Counted from the first letter of the stretch, positions 18,301 through 26,318 are shown. The stretch: 64,000 nt of DNA from Paenibacillus sp. FSL R7-0337 (GCF_037969875.1 NZ_CP150218.1:2542001-2606000); one strand, 5' to 3'. Numbers and translations are program-made. Notes: a model not told the origin generated them from the sequence alone.

Positions 18301-20616
18301 CGCATCGTCCAGCGGAACCCCGCCCGCATAGTTCCCGCCTTCAGCCTTATCAAGGCCCCGCACACGGATGACAGCCTGCGATTGCGGATTAATGATCGCT
18401 AGGTGCACACTTTTAGATAAATAATCAGTCTTCTTAAAATACAACTCACCTGCATAAAAAGCTTTGTCTGCCGGTATGGTGAATGTTCCCTGCTCATCGG
18501 TGGTGCCAAGCGCCTCCCCATAACCGCTGATCTGCACTCCAGCCACCGGTTGCCCCTGGGCACCCGTATCATGCTGGCGTACAGTAACCGTTACCTTCTG
18601 TGCCTGGTCAACAGTCAGGTATGGCTTGTCTACCAGGTCCACCAGCTTGCCATCATTGTCTCTGATCTCAATATCCAATTCGTTCTTCGGCAGAACCGTC
18701 AGCTCAGCCTCACTCAGCAATTCTCCCAGAACATAACCACTATTTATCCAGGTGCTTGGGAATAATTGAACCTTATATGTCCCTGATTTGGCAGGCTTCC
18801 AATCCCGCTGATTGATCCGCTGCAGCTTCCCTTCCTTTTGCTCAGTGGACCAATACAGAGAGTCATCCGAGATCACAGCGCCGCTCTCATCTGTGATGAT
18901 CAGCTTATAATTACTGCTGAGATCAAGACGATTCTCATACTCATCTGTCACTTTCACCAGAACATTCACACTCTCGCCCAGAACAACCTGATTGCGGAAT
19001 TCAGCCTGGTCATAGTAACTGGAGGCTTGCACCTGGAGACTGATCCCGGCCTTAAATGTACTCCCGCCACGGATGTTATACTCATCATCTGACGGAGTGA
19101 AGTATGAACTCAATAGAAGCTCATTCGGGTTGCTGTTAGAATCTGCACCGCCAAAAGTAGTGTTTGCCGTCAAGCGGTGAATTTGTTCACCCTTAGGTAC
19201 ATACAGATGATCGCCTACAGCAAGATTCATACTGATCTGGTTATAGTTATATCTTTCGTTCAGATAAGAGATGTTTATTTTACCACGCCCCATCCCCATA
19301 GCCGGTATCTGAAGTTGCAGCTTGCTGAAATCCTGGGAATGTCCATCATAGAATATTTCATGTTTTGCTTCGGTTGGCGTGATTTTATTACGGAATAAGA
19401 TATTGACGCCGGTATCACGATTTCTTGCAAGCGACGTGAATTCATATTCCTTATTCTTCTCCAGATAGATACTTTGCCCGAAAAAGAGCTGAGAACCTCT
19501 CGCATTGTCTATCTGTTTGTACCTGGTATTATCAATGAGAGAATAGTTCTCTACATATACAGGCTCACCATCCAAGGAAGCACGGAAGCTAATCCGGCTG
19601 TAGTCACTGGCATCCTTGATGATTTCTTTGTGTGTCCCGTCTTCCGCCGCGTACAATGAAGAGGCAGGAATCTGGAACATATAAGCTTCACGGTTATCAG
19701 TGGCTATATAAGCTTTATAGTCCCCAGGCACCTCTCCTGTTCTGAATACCAGCACCGTATATCCCGGCACAGCAAACTGATTCGCCAATCCCCTAAGTCC
19801 GGAGTTGGTCAGGAACTGATCGGTGAACAGCTTCCCCTTGGCATTCAGATAACGGACAGCCACCATATATGTACCCGCTTGCTCCCGGTCAGTTACATAG
19901 ATTGGCTTAGCTTCATACTGCTCGCTCCCCTGCTTAAGCAATACGAACATCACCGGAGTATTCAAGTATAATTGATGATTATCCCTAAGCTGAATCTGCC
20001 CGTTCTCATCCGTGGTATAGGAATAGGACTGATAATTCGCCCAGATCGCCACGGATCCCTTCACAAGCGGAACACCATTATTCAGGATGGTAAGCCTTAC
20101 ATTCTTATCATCGCTGCGGACCTCCGATTGTGTAGCACTTTCATATGTATTGGAATCCTTAGTCATCCGTTCTACAGAGATATCAATGCCCGTAGTTGAA
20201 GGCACACGGATGCTCTGCGGAGGTGTCATCACCAGCCCCTGCCCGCCCGTATATTCGGCATGAAGAGAATATTCTTCACCGGCAGCCAGCCCTTCAAAAG
20301 AAAGATAATTGTACTCCATAGAAGTATACACTGCATCCAGCACAGTCAGCTTGGCTTCACTTCTCGCCTTCACCTTACTGGCTATCTCCACATCTTCTTT
20401 CATAAGTACGAACTTAACCTCATTCAGAACCTTAAGATCGCTATAAGTCACATCTACTACACTATTGACCATGATCTTTTGTGTGCCATCCGGGAGCCGG
20501 TCATTCGAGACTACCCCTGCTCTGAACGAGGCGGCAGATACCTCAAGCACACTTAATAACGATAATAATAAGACCAGAACCATGGAAACCGCCGTTCTTA
20601 ATTTCTTCGAATACAT
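15331..20616 (-). CDS. Giant SLH-domain surface protein
   Basis: About 1761 residues. The start at 20616 is supported by AAGGAG 7 nt upstream; the longer frame from 20649 lacks a site. The signal peptide is visible (lysine-rich start, then VLVLLLSLLSVLEVSA). A long beta-rich region with repeated Ig- or transglutaminase-accessory-like segments follows. A Gly/Pro/Ala/Asn linker encoded at about 17030-17160, partly in repeated Gly-Gly-Ser-Gly-Pro units, leads to an Ala/Lys/Gln-rich helical stretch and a beta domain. Three C-terminal SLH domains (TDVPASHWAVKEINYL; PYSDEIAAAYAAGIINGK; SVALTKSMHLFEGFGD) end at the stop. SLH domains bind pyruvylated secondary cell-wall polymer, so the protein should sit on the cell surface. 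Its extracellular function is unknown; an adhesive or carbohydrate-binding role is possible. It appears monocistronic. Confidence 0.85.
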   Translation of the reverse strand: MYSKKLRTAVSMVLVLLLSLLSVLEVSAASFRAGVVSNDRLPDGTQKIMVNSVVDVTYSDLKVLNEVKFVLMKEDVEIASKVKARSEAKLTVLDAVYTSMEYNYLSFEGLAAGEEYSLHAEYTGGQGLVMTPPQSIRVPSTTGIDISVERMTKDSNTYESATQSEVRSDDKNVRLTILNNGVPLVKGSVAIWANYQSYSYTTDENGQIQLRDNHQLYLNTPVMFVLLKQGSEQYEAKPIYVTDREQAGTYMVAVRYLNAKGKLFTDQFLTNSGLRGLANQFAVPGYTVLVFRTGEVPGDYKAYIATDNREAYMFQIPASSLYAAEDGTHKEIIKDASDYSRISFRASLDGEPVYVENYSLIDNTRYKQIDNARGSQLFFGQSIYLEKNKEYEFTSLARNRDTGVNILFRNKITPTEAKHEIFYDGHSQDFSKLQLQIPAMGMGRGKINISYLNERYNYNQISMNLAVGDHLYVPKGEQIHRLTANTTFGGADSNSNPNELLLSSYFTPSDDEYNIRGGSTFKAGISLQVQASSYYDQAEFRNQVVLGESVNVLVKVTDEYENRLDLSSNYKLIITDESGAVISDDSLYWSTEQKEGKLQRINQRDWKPAKSGTYKVQLFPSTWINSGYVLGELLSEAELTVLPKNELDIEIRDNDGKLVDLVDKPYLTVDQAQKVTVTVRQHDTGAQGQPVAGVQISGYGEALGTTDEQGTFTIPADKAFYAGELYFKKTDYLSKSVHLAIINPQSQAVIRVRGLDKAEGGNYAGGVPLDDANIQAKVTRSDGSSSIVSSYVRSPESQGFLVVDSPSTVDVDFMRYNRSHNGVQAKYGYYMYGSINTEPGKDYSLVLDARQELQEVSKVILDQPADELYVVRRDLAETDYIPYVIDSNPAGENYFYATQGTYSMLAHTRLDTFVYRDQVVIGAGDNSLSMDDSASALATLVAPESGTIYAVKYTTPGQSTLQGYAFNANQVQITPGDVVVSVDQIKGAIEYQYDIHFAPGTLQAGTLTQITPLALKGLDIVGLQNGKLIRPAGSTLIEIGLVDTAGNSIGQIKKPQILVANGGTSIGSMSLYPDKATYELQNEAGKVLTKEAFLVYPLRAMTYDNTENKMLTDGTYVIKASMTIDGQTYTLDKKVILESSGDTVVNPGPNLPGSDNGGNGGNTGTNPNPAPAPGGSGPGGSGPGAPGPAATPAAPAPAAVTGTDANVQQQNDKLKDLLKNTSGSAAEKATAAQNALSSMAESLKSANTPAQAEQNSKSLSQAMDSAAQLLGTIQDSAEKQKIVSSITQLVDSAPYLLNKLDSSSKAVEIAQALINNAAAVLNNAQGIKAEEVQKLKDAVILSSQAALNKAGEATIAKDNVTVEGNAVSSQLDSGFISAQIETAKQALASVAGELTSKLGAGTAADLKLSLTVKVPPVDKGIHKLNTTLPSEILTLVRENDIAGLKIQMDQTAFTIEPDTFGKVEAGQKINLAAEVVENAVINKPRQAESLANIPVMEFSASVDGQPVKSFAKPIDVTFDVSAIDISKYSEANLENLTVYVLNEKSLTWEAVGGKYDPVTQTVTAPRGHFSKYTVMLGAAAFTDVPASHWAVKEINYLLTKGILDEGGAFAPSDKITREQFAAMIARAYGLNGEGLALPFKDIKPTNPYSDEIAAAYAAGIINGKSPAAFDPEATITREEIATMLARALTAYNGKSAVAQPAAVIAAFTDGAKISKWAASSVALTKSMHLFEGFGDQSFRPAQTASKAEAAALIYRLYQLKY

Positions 20617-20828
20617 ATTCCATCTCCTTCTCCCCAGTTCAATCAACACATTTTAACTTATAGTTAGATTATTACTCCCTCCCCAGTTAATCCTATTCAG
20701 AAGGCTCACAACAAGGATGTTACATTTATTTCGCGAAAATGTCTATTACTTCCTTACCAGGGGCCCAGAAAGTTAGCTCCCCCCAGTGTTTTGTCACAAT
20801 TTGTCTAATATAATTCCAAAAAACATAC

Positions 20829-20859
20829 AAAAAAAGACGAAGACTCTAAGGTCCCCGTC
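20829..20859 (-). terminator. Intrinsic terminator after the aminopeptidase P gene
   Basis: On the minus strand, GACGGGGAC pairs with GTCTTCGTC (two G-U pairs allowed), with a 6-nt loop and then seven T residues. It lies 20 bp after the stop of the aminopeptidase gene. Confidence 0.8.
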
Positions 20860-20878
20860 GTTCCTGTTCTACTATTCC

Positions 20879-22663
20879 TTACAACACCAAAGCCGCCGTC
20901 TCCCGCTTCAGCCACGCCCGGTGCTCCTCATCCAGCAGCGGAGCCAGCTTATCGTACACCTCAGCATGATAATGGTTCACCCAGTCCAGCTCCTCTATGC
21001 TTAGCATAGACGGCTCAATCGCCCGGGTATCTATCGGCAAATAACAGAGGTCTTCAAACTTCAGGAATCTACCGAACTCCGTAGTCACATCCTCCGTAAT
21101 CAGCAGCGTGTTCTCCGTACGGATACCATGACGGCCTTCCTTGTAGACTCCCGGCTCTACCGTGATAATCATCCCAGGCTCCAGGACAACAGGATTCGGC
21201 TTGAAGCTGAACCGCTGCGGCTCCTCATGCACATTGGAGTAATAGCCTACACCATGCCCGGTTCCGCACTTGTAATCGAGGCCGTTATCCCACATCGGCT
21301 TGCGGGCGAGAATGTCGAGGGTAGATCCGGTGGAGCCATAGAGGAACTTGGCCGTAGACAGCGCAATCACAGACTTCAGCACCAGCGTGAAATCTCTCTT
21401 CTCCTCATCCGTCAGCGGGCCAAGCGCCAGCGTGCGGGTGATATCCGTTGTCCCGTTCTGGAAGTGCGAGCCCGAATCCAGCAGATACAGGCCTCTGGCT
21501 TCCAGCTCTACCGGATGGTCGGCAGACGGCGAATAGTGCATCATCGCAGCATTCGCGCCGTAGGCAGAGATACTGGAGAAGCTTAGCTCAGCGAATAAAG
21601 GCTGCTGCCGCCGCAGCTCCAGCCCCTTCTCATCGGCTTCAAGCTCGGTCACCGGACGGAGCGGAACCGTCTCCTGCAGCCATTTGAACAGTCCGACCAG
21701 GGCGGCCGCATCCTTCAAATAGACATCCCGGATATTACGGATCTCCACCTCGTTCTTGATCGACTTAAGGGCTACTACAAGACCCGATACTTCAATACTA
21801 TGAGCGGATTCCGGGATGGCCGCCGCCAGACTATATCCGGTTTTGTTCGGATCATACAGCACGGAAGCTGCTTCCGGTAGCGTCTGCAGGAACGGAAGGA
21901 TGTCCTCATACTCCCTGATCTCCACGCCATCCCGGGCCAGCGTCTCCTTATCTTGCGGGGTGGCCTTATGCCCTCCGGCGAACAAGATTGCATGATGTAC
22001 CCCTACTATGGCAAAAGCCGTCACGTACGGATTGAACGGAATATCCCGTCCCCGGATGTTGAACAGCCAGCACAGATCATCCAGCGCGGACAGCACATAA
22101 TAATCAGCGCCCTTACGCTTCATCCCCTGCCGGACCTGCTCCAGCTTGTCCACCCGGCTGAGGCCTACATACTCTTCGTCATGCAGCATTAATGGCTCGG
22201 CCGGAATGGCCGGTCTGTCCGTCCAGATCTCCCCTACCGGGTCGAGGTCTGTAATCGTCTGAATCCCTTTCGCCGCGAACTTGGCCTGCAAGCTCTTCAT
22301 CGCGGTTACGGACAACGTTCTGCCGTCTACCGCCATACGTGCGCCTTGCGGCAATTCCTCGGCCAGCCATTCATCCCATTGCGGAACGCCAGGCTCAGCC
22401 ATGCGGAACATACGGATACCGGAGCCCTCCAGCTCCCGCTCTGCTTGAATGTAGTACCTGCCATCCGTCCACAAGCCAGCATCCGCTAACGTGATCACAG
22501 CCGTTCCGGCAGAACCGGTGAAGCCGGTAATCCAGCGGCGGCTTTTCCAGTGCTCCCCCTCATATTCACTTAAGTGAGCATCCCCGCTCAACACCACACA
22601 GGCCGCTATCCCGCGCTCCGCCATCCATTCTCTTAGCTTATGTACTTTCTCCTTCGGCAACAT
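20879..22663 (-). CDS. Xaa-Pro aminopeptidase (aminopeptidase P family, M24B)
   Basis: A 594-residue cytoplasmic metallopeptidase that removes an N-terminal residue preceding proline. The layout matches the long three-domain type: two N-terminal creatinase-like domains (SGDAHLSEYEG, GYSLAAAIPES) and a C-terminal pita-bread catalytic domain. The five metal ligands are visible as the two Asp in LLDSGSHFQNGTTDITRT, His in GTGHGVGYYSNVHEEP, and the Glu in VEPGVY and RTENTLL. AAGGAG lies 8 nt before the ATG. The gene stands alone, with its own terminator downstream. The length near 600 is typical of the eukaryote-like APP1 subgroup, also common in Firmicutes. Confidence 0.93.
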   Translation of the reverse strand: MLPKEKVHKLREWMAERGIAACVVLSGDAHLSEYEGEHWKSRRWITGFTGSAGTAVITLADAGLWTDGRYYIQAERELEGSGIRMFRMAEPGVPQWDEWLAEELPQGARMAVDGRTLSVTAMKSLQAKFAAKGIQTITDLDPVGEIWTDRPAIPAEPLMLHDEEYVGLSRVDKLEQVRQGMKRKGADYYVLSALDDLCWLFNIRGRDIPFNPYVTAFAIVGVHHAILFAGGHKATPQDKETLARDGVEIREYEDILPFLQTLPEAASVLYDPNKTGYSLAAAIPESAHSIEVSGLVVALKSIKNEVEIRNIRDVYLKDAAALVGLFKWLQETVPLRPVTELEADEKGLELRRQQPLFAELSFSSISAYGANAAMMHYSPSADHPVELEARGLYLLDSGSHFQNGTTDITRTLALGPLTDEEKRDFTLVLKSVIALSTAKFLYGSTGSTLDILARKPMWDNGLDYKCGTGHGVGYYSNVHEEPQRFSFKPNPVVLEPGMIITVEPGVYKEGRHGIRTENTLLITEDVTTEFGRFLKFEDLCYLPIDTRAIEPSMLSIEELDWVNHYHAEVYDKLAPLLDEEHRAWLKRETAALVL

Positions 22664-22742
22664 ACCAGCATCTCCTTCTCTCTATCTAGTCTACTGAATT
22701 ATCATACACCTGCATCTCAAGGAAAAAAAGGAAAGACGCCGC

Positions 22743-22774
22743 AAAAAAAAGATGAAGACCCTCAGGTCTCCATC
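22743..22774 (-). terminator. Intrinsic terminator overlapping the end of the 50-aa gene
   Basis: On the minus strand, GATGGAGACC pairs with GGTCTTCATC around a 4-nt loop, followed by eight T. The stem begins inside the last codons of the small gene at 22762-22914. Confidence 0.8.
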
Positions 22775-22914
22775 GTGTCACTATCGCCTTTCCGTACCAG
22801 CTGCCGCCGCTGCTTCCCCTTCTTGATCCACAGCCGGTCCTGGTCATCCCGGTAGAATCTGATCCCGAACAAGCGCAGCGGTGTCCACACTTCCCTAAAA
22901 TAATAATTAGGCAT
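22762..22914 (-). CDS. Small basic protein of unknown function (50 aa)
   Basis: A short reading frame starting MPNYYFREVWTPLRLFG and ending DSDTMET, rich in Arg, Lys and aromatic residues, without a signal peptide or membrane helix. GGGAG lies 9 nt before the ATG, and a terminator overlaps its stop. Support for its being a gene comes from decayed relatives of the same DNA at about 26450-26560, directly after a DUF218 gene remnant, and a shorter trace at 24584-24640. This suggests the original order was DUF218 gene, small gene, terminator. The function is unknown. Confidence 0.55.
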   Translation of the reverse strand: MPNYYFREVWTPLRLFGIRFYRDDQDRLWIKKGKQRRQLVRKGDSDTMET

Positions 22915-23035
22915 GGTCCATTTCTCCCAGACTATAAATAGATTTGCTCCTAATTATAGACCGGGATACCTGGTTTGTTTGTCGCATTGTGGAGGGCAAT
23001 GGGGAATAGCATTACTTTTTTTGTAAAAAGACACT

Positions 23036-24397
23036 TTATAGGTATGCTCCAATTTGAACTTTGTATTGTTCGTTCTCTTCTTCATCTGCTTGATTCCGAT
23101 GCTGACCAAACAGATCGACACATTTAATTACATTGCTCTTGTTGTTGATTCTAGCAGACGATTCTAAACTTTGTAGGATAAATCTAATTCCTTCTTTGCG
23201 ATTATCCTGTAAATAATAGGTTGCCAATTCAGAAAGAAATCGGGAGTATTGATTGGCTATGACTTGTTTGTTATGAAGAATGCCATACTCTGCAAGATTT
23301 GTCCGGTAAGGAATATAGGAAGCAAACCGCTTCAGAATATAATCAACATTCCAGTAATAGCGGTTAGCCGACAAAATAATATTATATAACGCTGTAAATA
23401 TCTCATCTGGCCGGTGGGAGATGTATTCAACATATTCAGAGAGAGCCTCATATTGTCCTGCCATTACCCGATAAAGCAGTCTGTTCGCGTTACCCCACTC
23501 CTGGAACTGGGCCATAGTCCGCTTCACTTCTTCATTGTCTTCCTGTATCCAGCTTCCATCCATATAGAGGGATACCCAATCTAATGCCGATGGGTAGTCT
23601 CCCATTTGCTCAGACACATTTGAACGGATGAGCTGAGCGTACAGGATGTAGAAGTACAGGGGTTTCTCAGGGTTTCTCTCGTTACTCATTCTGCGGTTTG
23701 ACTGCCACTGGAGATTATAACGTAGAGTCGCTAATTGCTGCATTTGCTTCGCCAGCTCATCCACCTTATGCCACTTGTTCAATGAAACATATACATGAGC
23801 GAGATGCTTCAACCCGTCCAATTGATCCGCTTCATCCAGCCGGTCCAAGTAACATTCGAAGAGATGCGCCGCGTGTAAGTTCCGCGCCTGATCATCACCA
23901 ATGGCGATACGGAACAGACGGTATTGGCATATCGCGAGTCTCTCGGAATTCTGATACTTCTCACTGACACTCACATTCTTATACAGCAACTCGGCAGCTT
24001 GCCACAGCCCCTCTCGAAACAGTCCTTCGGCCACTTCGAACAGCATGGGGGCATAGACCAGATTCTCCAGCAGATTCTGAACCACCTGTTCAACGCAATC
24101 CAGACGGCCTAGCTCAGCCGATCGCACTAGAAAAGGCCGCAGACGCCGCCAATTGGGCGAGGAGAAAAAGAAACATTCATCCACGTATAAGCTGTAAAAA
24201 TGATCCTCCGGCAGATCCATTGCCTTGGTGATTCTCTCCAGATGGTTCATAGCAATGGGCTGCTGACCACTAAGTATCCGGCTGAGCGTTCCTGAATTAA
24301 TTCCGGATTGTCCAGAGAATTGATGAATAGACATTCCCTTCTGCGACAAATGCAACGCTAATAGATCGCGAATCATCGTTCTAGTAGTAGGGACCAC
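23036..24397 (-). CDS. RRNPP-type HTH-TPR regulator, proximal copy without peptide gene
   Basis: A 453-residue cytoplasmic regulator. The start is placed at the GTG at 24397 because AGGTGG precedes it by 7 nt. An N-terminal XRE helix-turn-helix (MSIHQFSGQSGINSGTLSRI) is followed by helical repeats of the TPR kind throughout, as in PlcR, NprR and Rap-like peptide receptors. It is a close paralogue of the gene at 24870-26270: the first 200 residues are almost the same, including the DNA-reading helix. Residues about 200-290 and 360-410 differ much more. The C-terminus stops about 13 residues short of the paralogue, and no propeptide gene follows in any frame. I infer an orphan or retuned receptor. 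Its targets are unknown. Confidence 0.82.
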   Translation of the reverse strand: MVPTTRTMIRDLLALHLSQKGMSIHQFSGQSGINSGTLSRILSGQQPIAMNHLERITKAMDLPEDHFYSLYVDECFFFSSPNWRRLRPFLVRSAELGRLDCVEQVVQNLLENLVYAPMLFEVAEGLFREGLWQAAELLYKNVSVSEKYQNSERLAICQYRLFRIAIGDDQARNLHAAHLFECYLDRLDEADQLDGLKHLAHVYVSLNKWHKVDELAKQMQQLATLRYNLQWQSNRRMSNERNPEKPLYFYILYAQLIRSNVSEQMGDYPSALDWVSLYMDGSWIQEDNEEVKRTMAQFQEWGNANRLLYRVMAGQYEALSEYVEYISHRPDEIFTALYNIILSANRYYWNVDYILKRFASYIPYRTNLAEYGILHNKQVIANQYSRFLSELATYYLQDNRKEGIRFILQSLESSARINNKSNVIKCVDLFGQHRNQADEEENEQYKVQIGAYL

Positions 24398-24445
24398 GCA
24401 AACACCACCTAACTGGAATCTAATATAATTTCTTTTATAGTTGTA

Positions 24446-24474
24446 ATAATATGTCACATTATTCCAATGGTCAA
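24446..24474 (-). promoter_or_regulatory. Promoter of proximal regulator copy
   Basis: On the minus strand, TTGACC (24474-24469) and TATTAT (24451-24446) are 17 nt apart, leaving a leader of about 40 nt. Just upstream (24479-24490) is GTAGAATACTAC, an imperfect dyad that could be an operator. The same arrangement is preserved in front of the distal copy. Confidence 0.7.
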
Positions 24475-24538
24475 TAACGTAGAATACTACAGATTAGTAT
24501 AATCCGTGAACTACAGGCAACCCGTTTGCCATGAGCGC

Positions 24539-24575
24539 AAAAAAAAAGAGACCCTAGAGGTCTCATAGGGTCTCT
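24539..24575 (-). terminator. Intrinsic terminator between the two regulator units
   Basis: On the minus strand, AGAGACCCTA pairs with TAGGGTCTCT around a 9-nt loop, followed by eight or nine T. It is a copy of the terminator at 26412-26446 and insulates the proximal regulator from the distal unit. Confidence 0.85.
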
Positions 24576-24583
24576 GTCATCCG

Positions 24584-24760
24584 ATATCACATTTGCGTAG
24601 CCGCTTCTTCCTCCGGTGTTACCACCGCTTCACCCATTGCCAGTCCTCGTACCCCGTTACCTGAGGAATCAGCGCTTAATCTGCTCCAGCGCCCCTTCGC
24701 TTCCGGGCCATTGTAGCCTAAGGCATTGCCAATCATCAAAATAACGCTGCTTCACGGTAA
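24584..24760 (-). pseudogene. Debris of DUF218 gene tail and of the 50-aa gene
   Basis: Immediately after the peptide gene, the minus strand reads through a fragment matching the DUF218 tail (IGNALGYNGPEA is recognisable, then the frame is lost). A degraded piece of the small gene follows (GGGTGAAGCGGTGG and GCAAATGTGAT both have counterparts at 26450-26540). Neither is translatable. This is the scar of the tandem duplication and accounts for the gap between peptide gene and terminator. Confidence 0.65.
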
Positions 24761-24763
24761 GCG

Positions 24764-24907
24764 TCAACCGCCACCATAACCGTGCCCCATAGTTTGAATA
24801 AAAGATTGAATGCTGATGTTTGCTACAGGCTCAGTAGTACCAACCGATATAATAATTGCAATAGCCAGACTACAGGAAGCTAGTAGCTTGAACAATTTTC
24901 TTTTCAT
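24764..24907 (-). CDS. Secreted signalling propeptide (Phr/NprX-like, 47 aa) of the RRNPP pair
   Basis: A 47-codon gene, too short for ordinary gene calling. It starts MKRKLFKLLAS with a positive n-region, then a hydrophobic core (CSLAIAIIISVG), a turn TTEPVA that could hold a signal-peptidase site, and a short tail NISIQSFIQTMGHGYGGG. The ATG at 24907 lies inside the end of the regulator gene: the two overlap by 38 bp in different frames, with AGGA just upstream. An overlapping small secreted peptide directly after a TPR receptor is the hallmark of Rap-Phr, NprR-NprX and related RRNPP systems, and similar pairs are known in Paenibacillus. The mature signal is probably a C-terminal fragment around the Gly/His-rich end, exported, trimmed, re-imported by an oligopeptide permease and bound by the receptor. 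The exact mature form is unknown. Confidence 0.8.
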   Translation of the reverse strand: MKRKLFKLLASCSLAIAIIISVGTTEPVANISIQSFIQTMGHGYGGG

Positions 24908-26270
24908 GGGAATCCTGCACCTCTCTAATTAGAAGTTTGTATTGCTCTTTCTCTTCTTCATCTGCCAGATGCCGATGCTGTTCGAACAGATCAACACATT
25001 TGATGATATTGCTCTCATCATTGATTCTAGCAGACGATTCCAAACTTTGCAGGATGAATCTAATACCTTCTTTACGCTCATTATGTAAACAATAGGCTGC
25101 CATTTCAGCAAGGAATTGAGTGTGTTGGTCCAACATAACCTGCCGATTATAATCGCCAAATTCTGTAGAATACGTCCGGTAAGGAATATAGGAAGCAAAT
25201 CGCTCCAGAATAGAATCAACATTCCAGTCATAGCGGTTAGCCGACAAGATAATATTGTATAACGCTATAAATATCTCATCTGGTCGATGGGAGATATATT
25301 CAACATATTCTGAGAGAACTTCATATTGTCCTGCCATCACTCGATAGAGCAGTCTGTTTGCGGTACCCCATTCCTGAAACTGAGCTACAGTCCGCTTCAC
25401 TTCTTCATTGTCTTCCTGTATCCAGCTTCCATCCATATAGAGGGACACCCAATCTAATGCTGAATTGTAGTCTCCTAATTCCTCACACACAGTTGAACGG
25501 ATAAGCTGTGCGTACAGGATGTAGAAGTAAAGGGGTTTCTCGGTTTTTTTCTCGTTACTCTCTCTACGGTCCGACTGACGCTGGAGATTATAACGAAGAG
25601 TTGCTAATTGAAGCATCTTCTCTGCGAGTTCATCCACCTTATGCCACCGATTCATTGAACCGTAGACATGACCCAAATGCTTCAACCCATCCAATTGATC
25701 TGCTTCATCCAGCCGGTCCAGGTAACATTCGAAGAGATGCGCCGCCTGTAAATTCTTCGTCTGGTCATCACCAATGGCGATACGGAACAGACGGTATTGG
25801 CACAACGCTAGTCTCTCGGAATTCTGATACTTCTCACTGACACTCACATTCTTATACAGCAGTTCAGCAGCTTGCCACAGCCCCTCTTGAAACAGTCCTT
25901 CAGCCACTTCGAACAGCATGGGGGCATAGACCAAATTCTCCAGCAGATTCTGAACCACCTGTTCAACGCAATCCAGACGACCCAGTTCAGCCGACCGCAC
26001 CAGAAAAGGCCGCAGACGCCGCCAAGTGGGTGACGAGAAATAGAAACATTCATCCACGTATAAGCTATAGAAATGATCCTCCGGCAGATCCATCGCCTTG
26101 GTGATTCGCTCCAGATGGTTCATAGCAATGGGCTGATGACCACTAAGTATCCGGCTGAGCGTTCCTGAATTAATTCCGGATTGTATGGAGAATTGATGAA
26201 TAGACATTCCCTTCTGCGACAAATGCAACGCTAACAGATCGCGAATCATAGTTCTAGTAGTAAGGACCAC
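24870..26270 (-). CDS. RRNPP-type HTH-TPR peptide receptor and regulator, distal copy with cognate peptide gene
   Basis: A 466-residue regulator. The GTG start at 26270 follows AGGTGG at 7 nt. XRE-type HTH (about residues 12-65; INSGTLSRILSGHQPIAMNH) is followed by TPR-like helical repeats to the end, with recognisable units such as LYKNVSVSEKYQNSERLALC and YILYAQLIRSTVCEELGDYN. Its last 12 codons overlap the start of the propeptide gene, so expression of receptor and signal is coupled. In the RRNPP family, peptide binding to the TPR groove switches DNA binding by the HTH. An autoregulated promoter is plausible. The near-identical HTH of the neighbouring copy implies shared DNA targets, while the TPR differences imply different peptide specificity. 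Confidence 0.87.
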   Translation of the reverse strand: MVLTTRTMIRDLLALHLSQKGMSIHQFSIQSGINSGTLSRILSGHQPIAMNHLERITKAMDLPEDHFYSLYVDECFYFSSPTWRRLRPFLVRSAELGRLDCVEQVVQNLLENLVYAPMLFEVAEGLFQEGLWQAAELLYKNVSVSEKYQNSERLALCQYRLFRIAIGDDQTKNLQAAHLFECYLDRLDEADQLDGLKHLGHVYGSMNRWHKVDELAEKMLQLATLRYNLQRQSDRRESNEKKTEKPLYFYILYAQLIRSTVCEELGDYNSALDWVSLYMDGSWIQEDNEEVKRTVAQFQEWGTANRLLYRVMAGQYEVLSEYVEYISHRPDEIFIALYNIILSANRYDWNVDSILERFASYIPYRTYSTEFGDYNRQVMLDQHTQFLAEMAAYCLHNERKEGIRFILQSLESSARINDESNIIKCVDLFEQHRHLADEEEKEQYKLLIREVQDSHEKKIVQATSFL

Positions 26271-26318
26271 GCAAACACCACCTAACTGGAATCCAATATA
26301 ATTTCTTTTATAGTTGTA

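Noticed and set aside
22915..23035. Possible second signalling peptide downstream of the proximal regulator
   Set aside because: All three minus-strand frames were read. None has a basic start followed by a hydrophobic core; the longest ATG frame is 20 codons.
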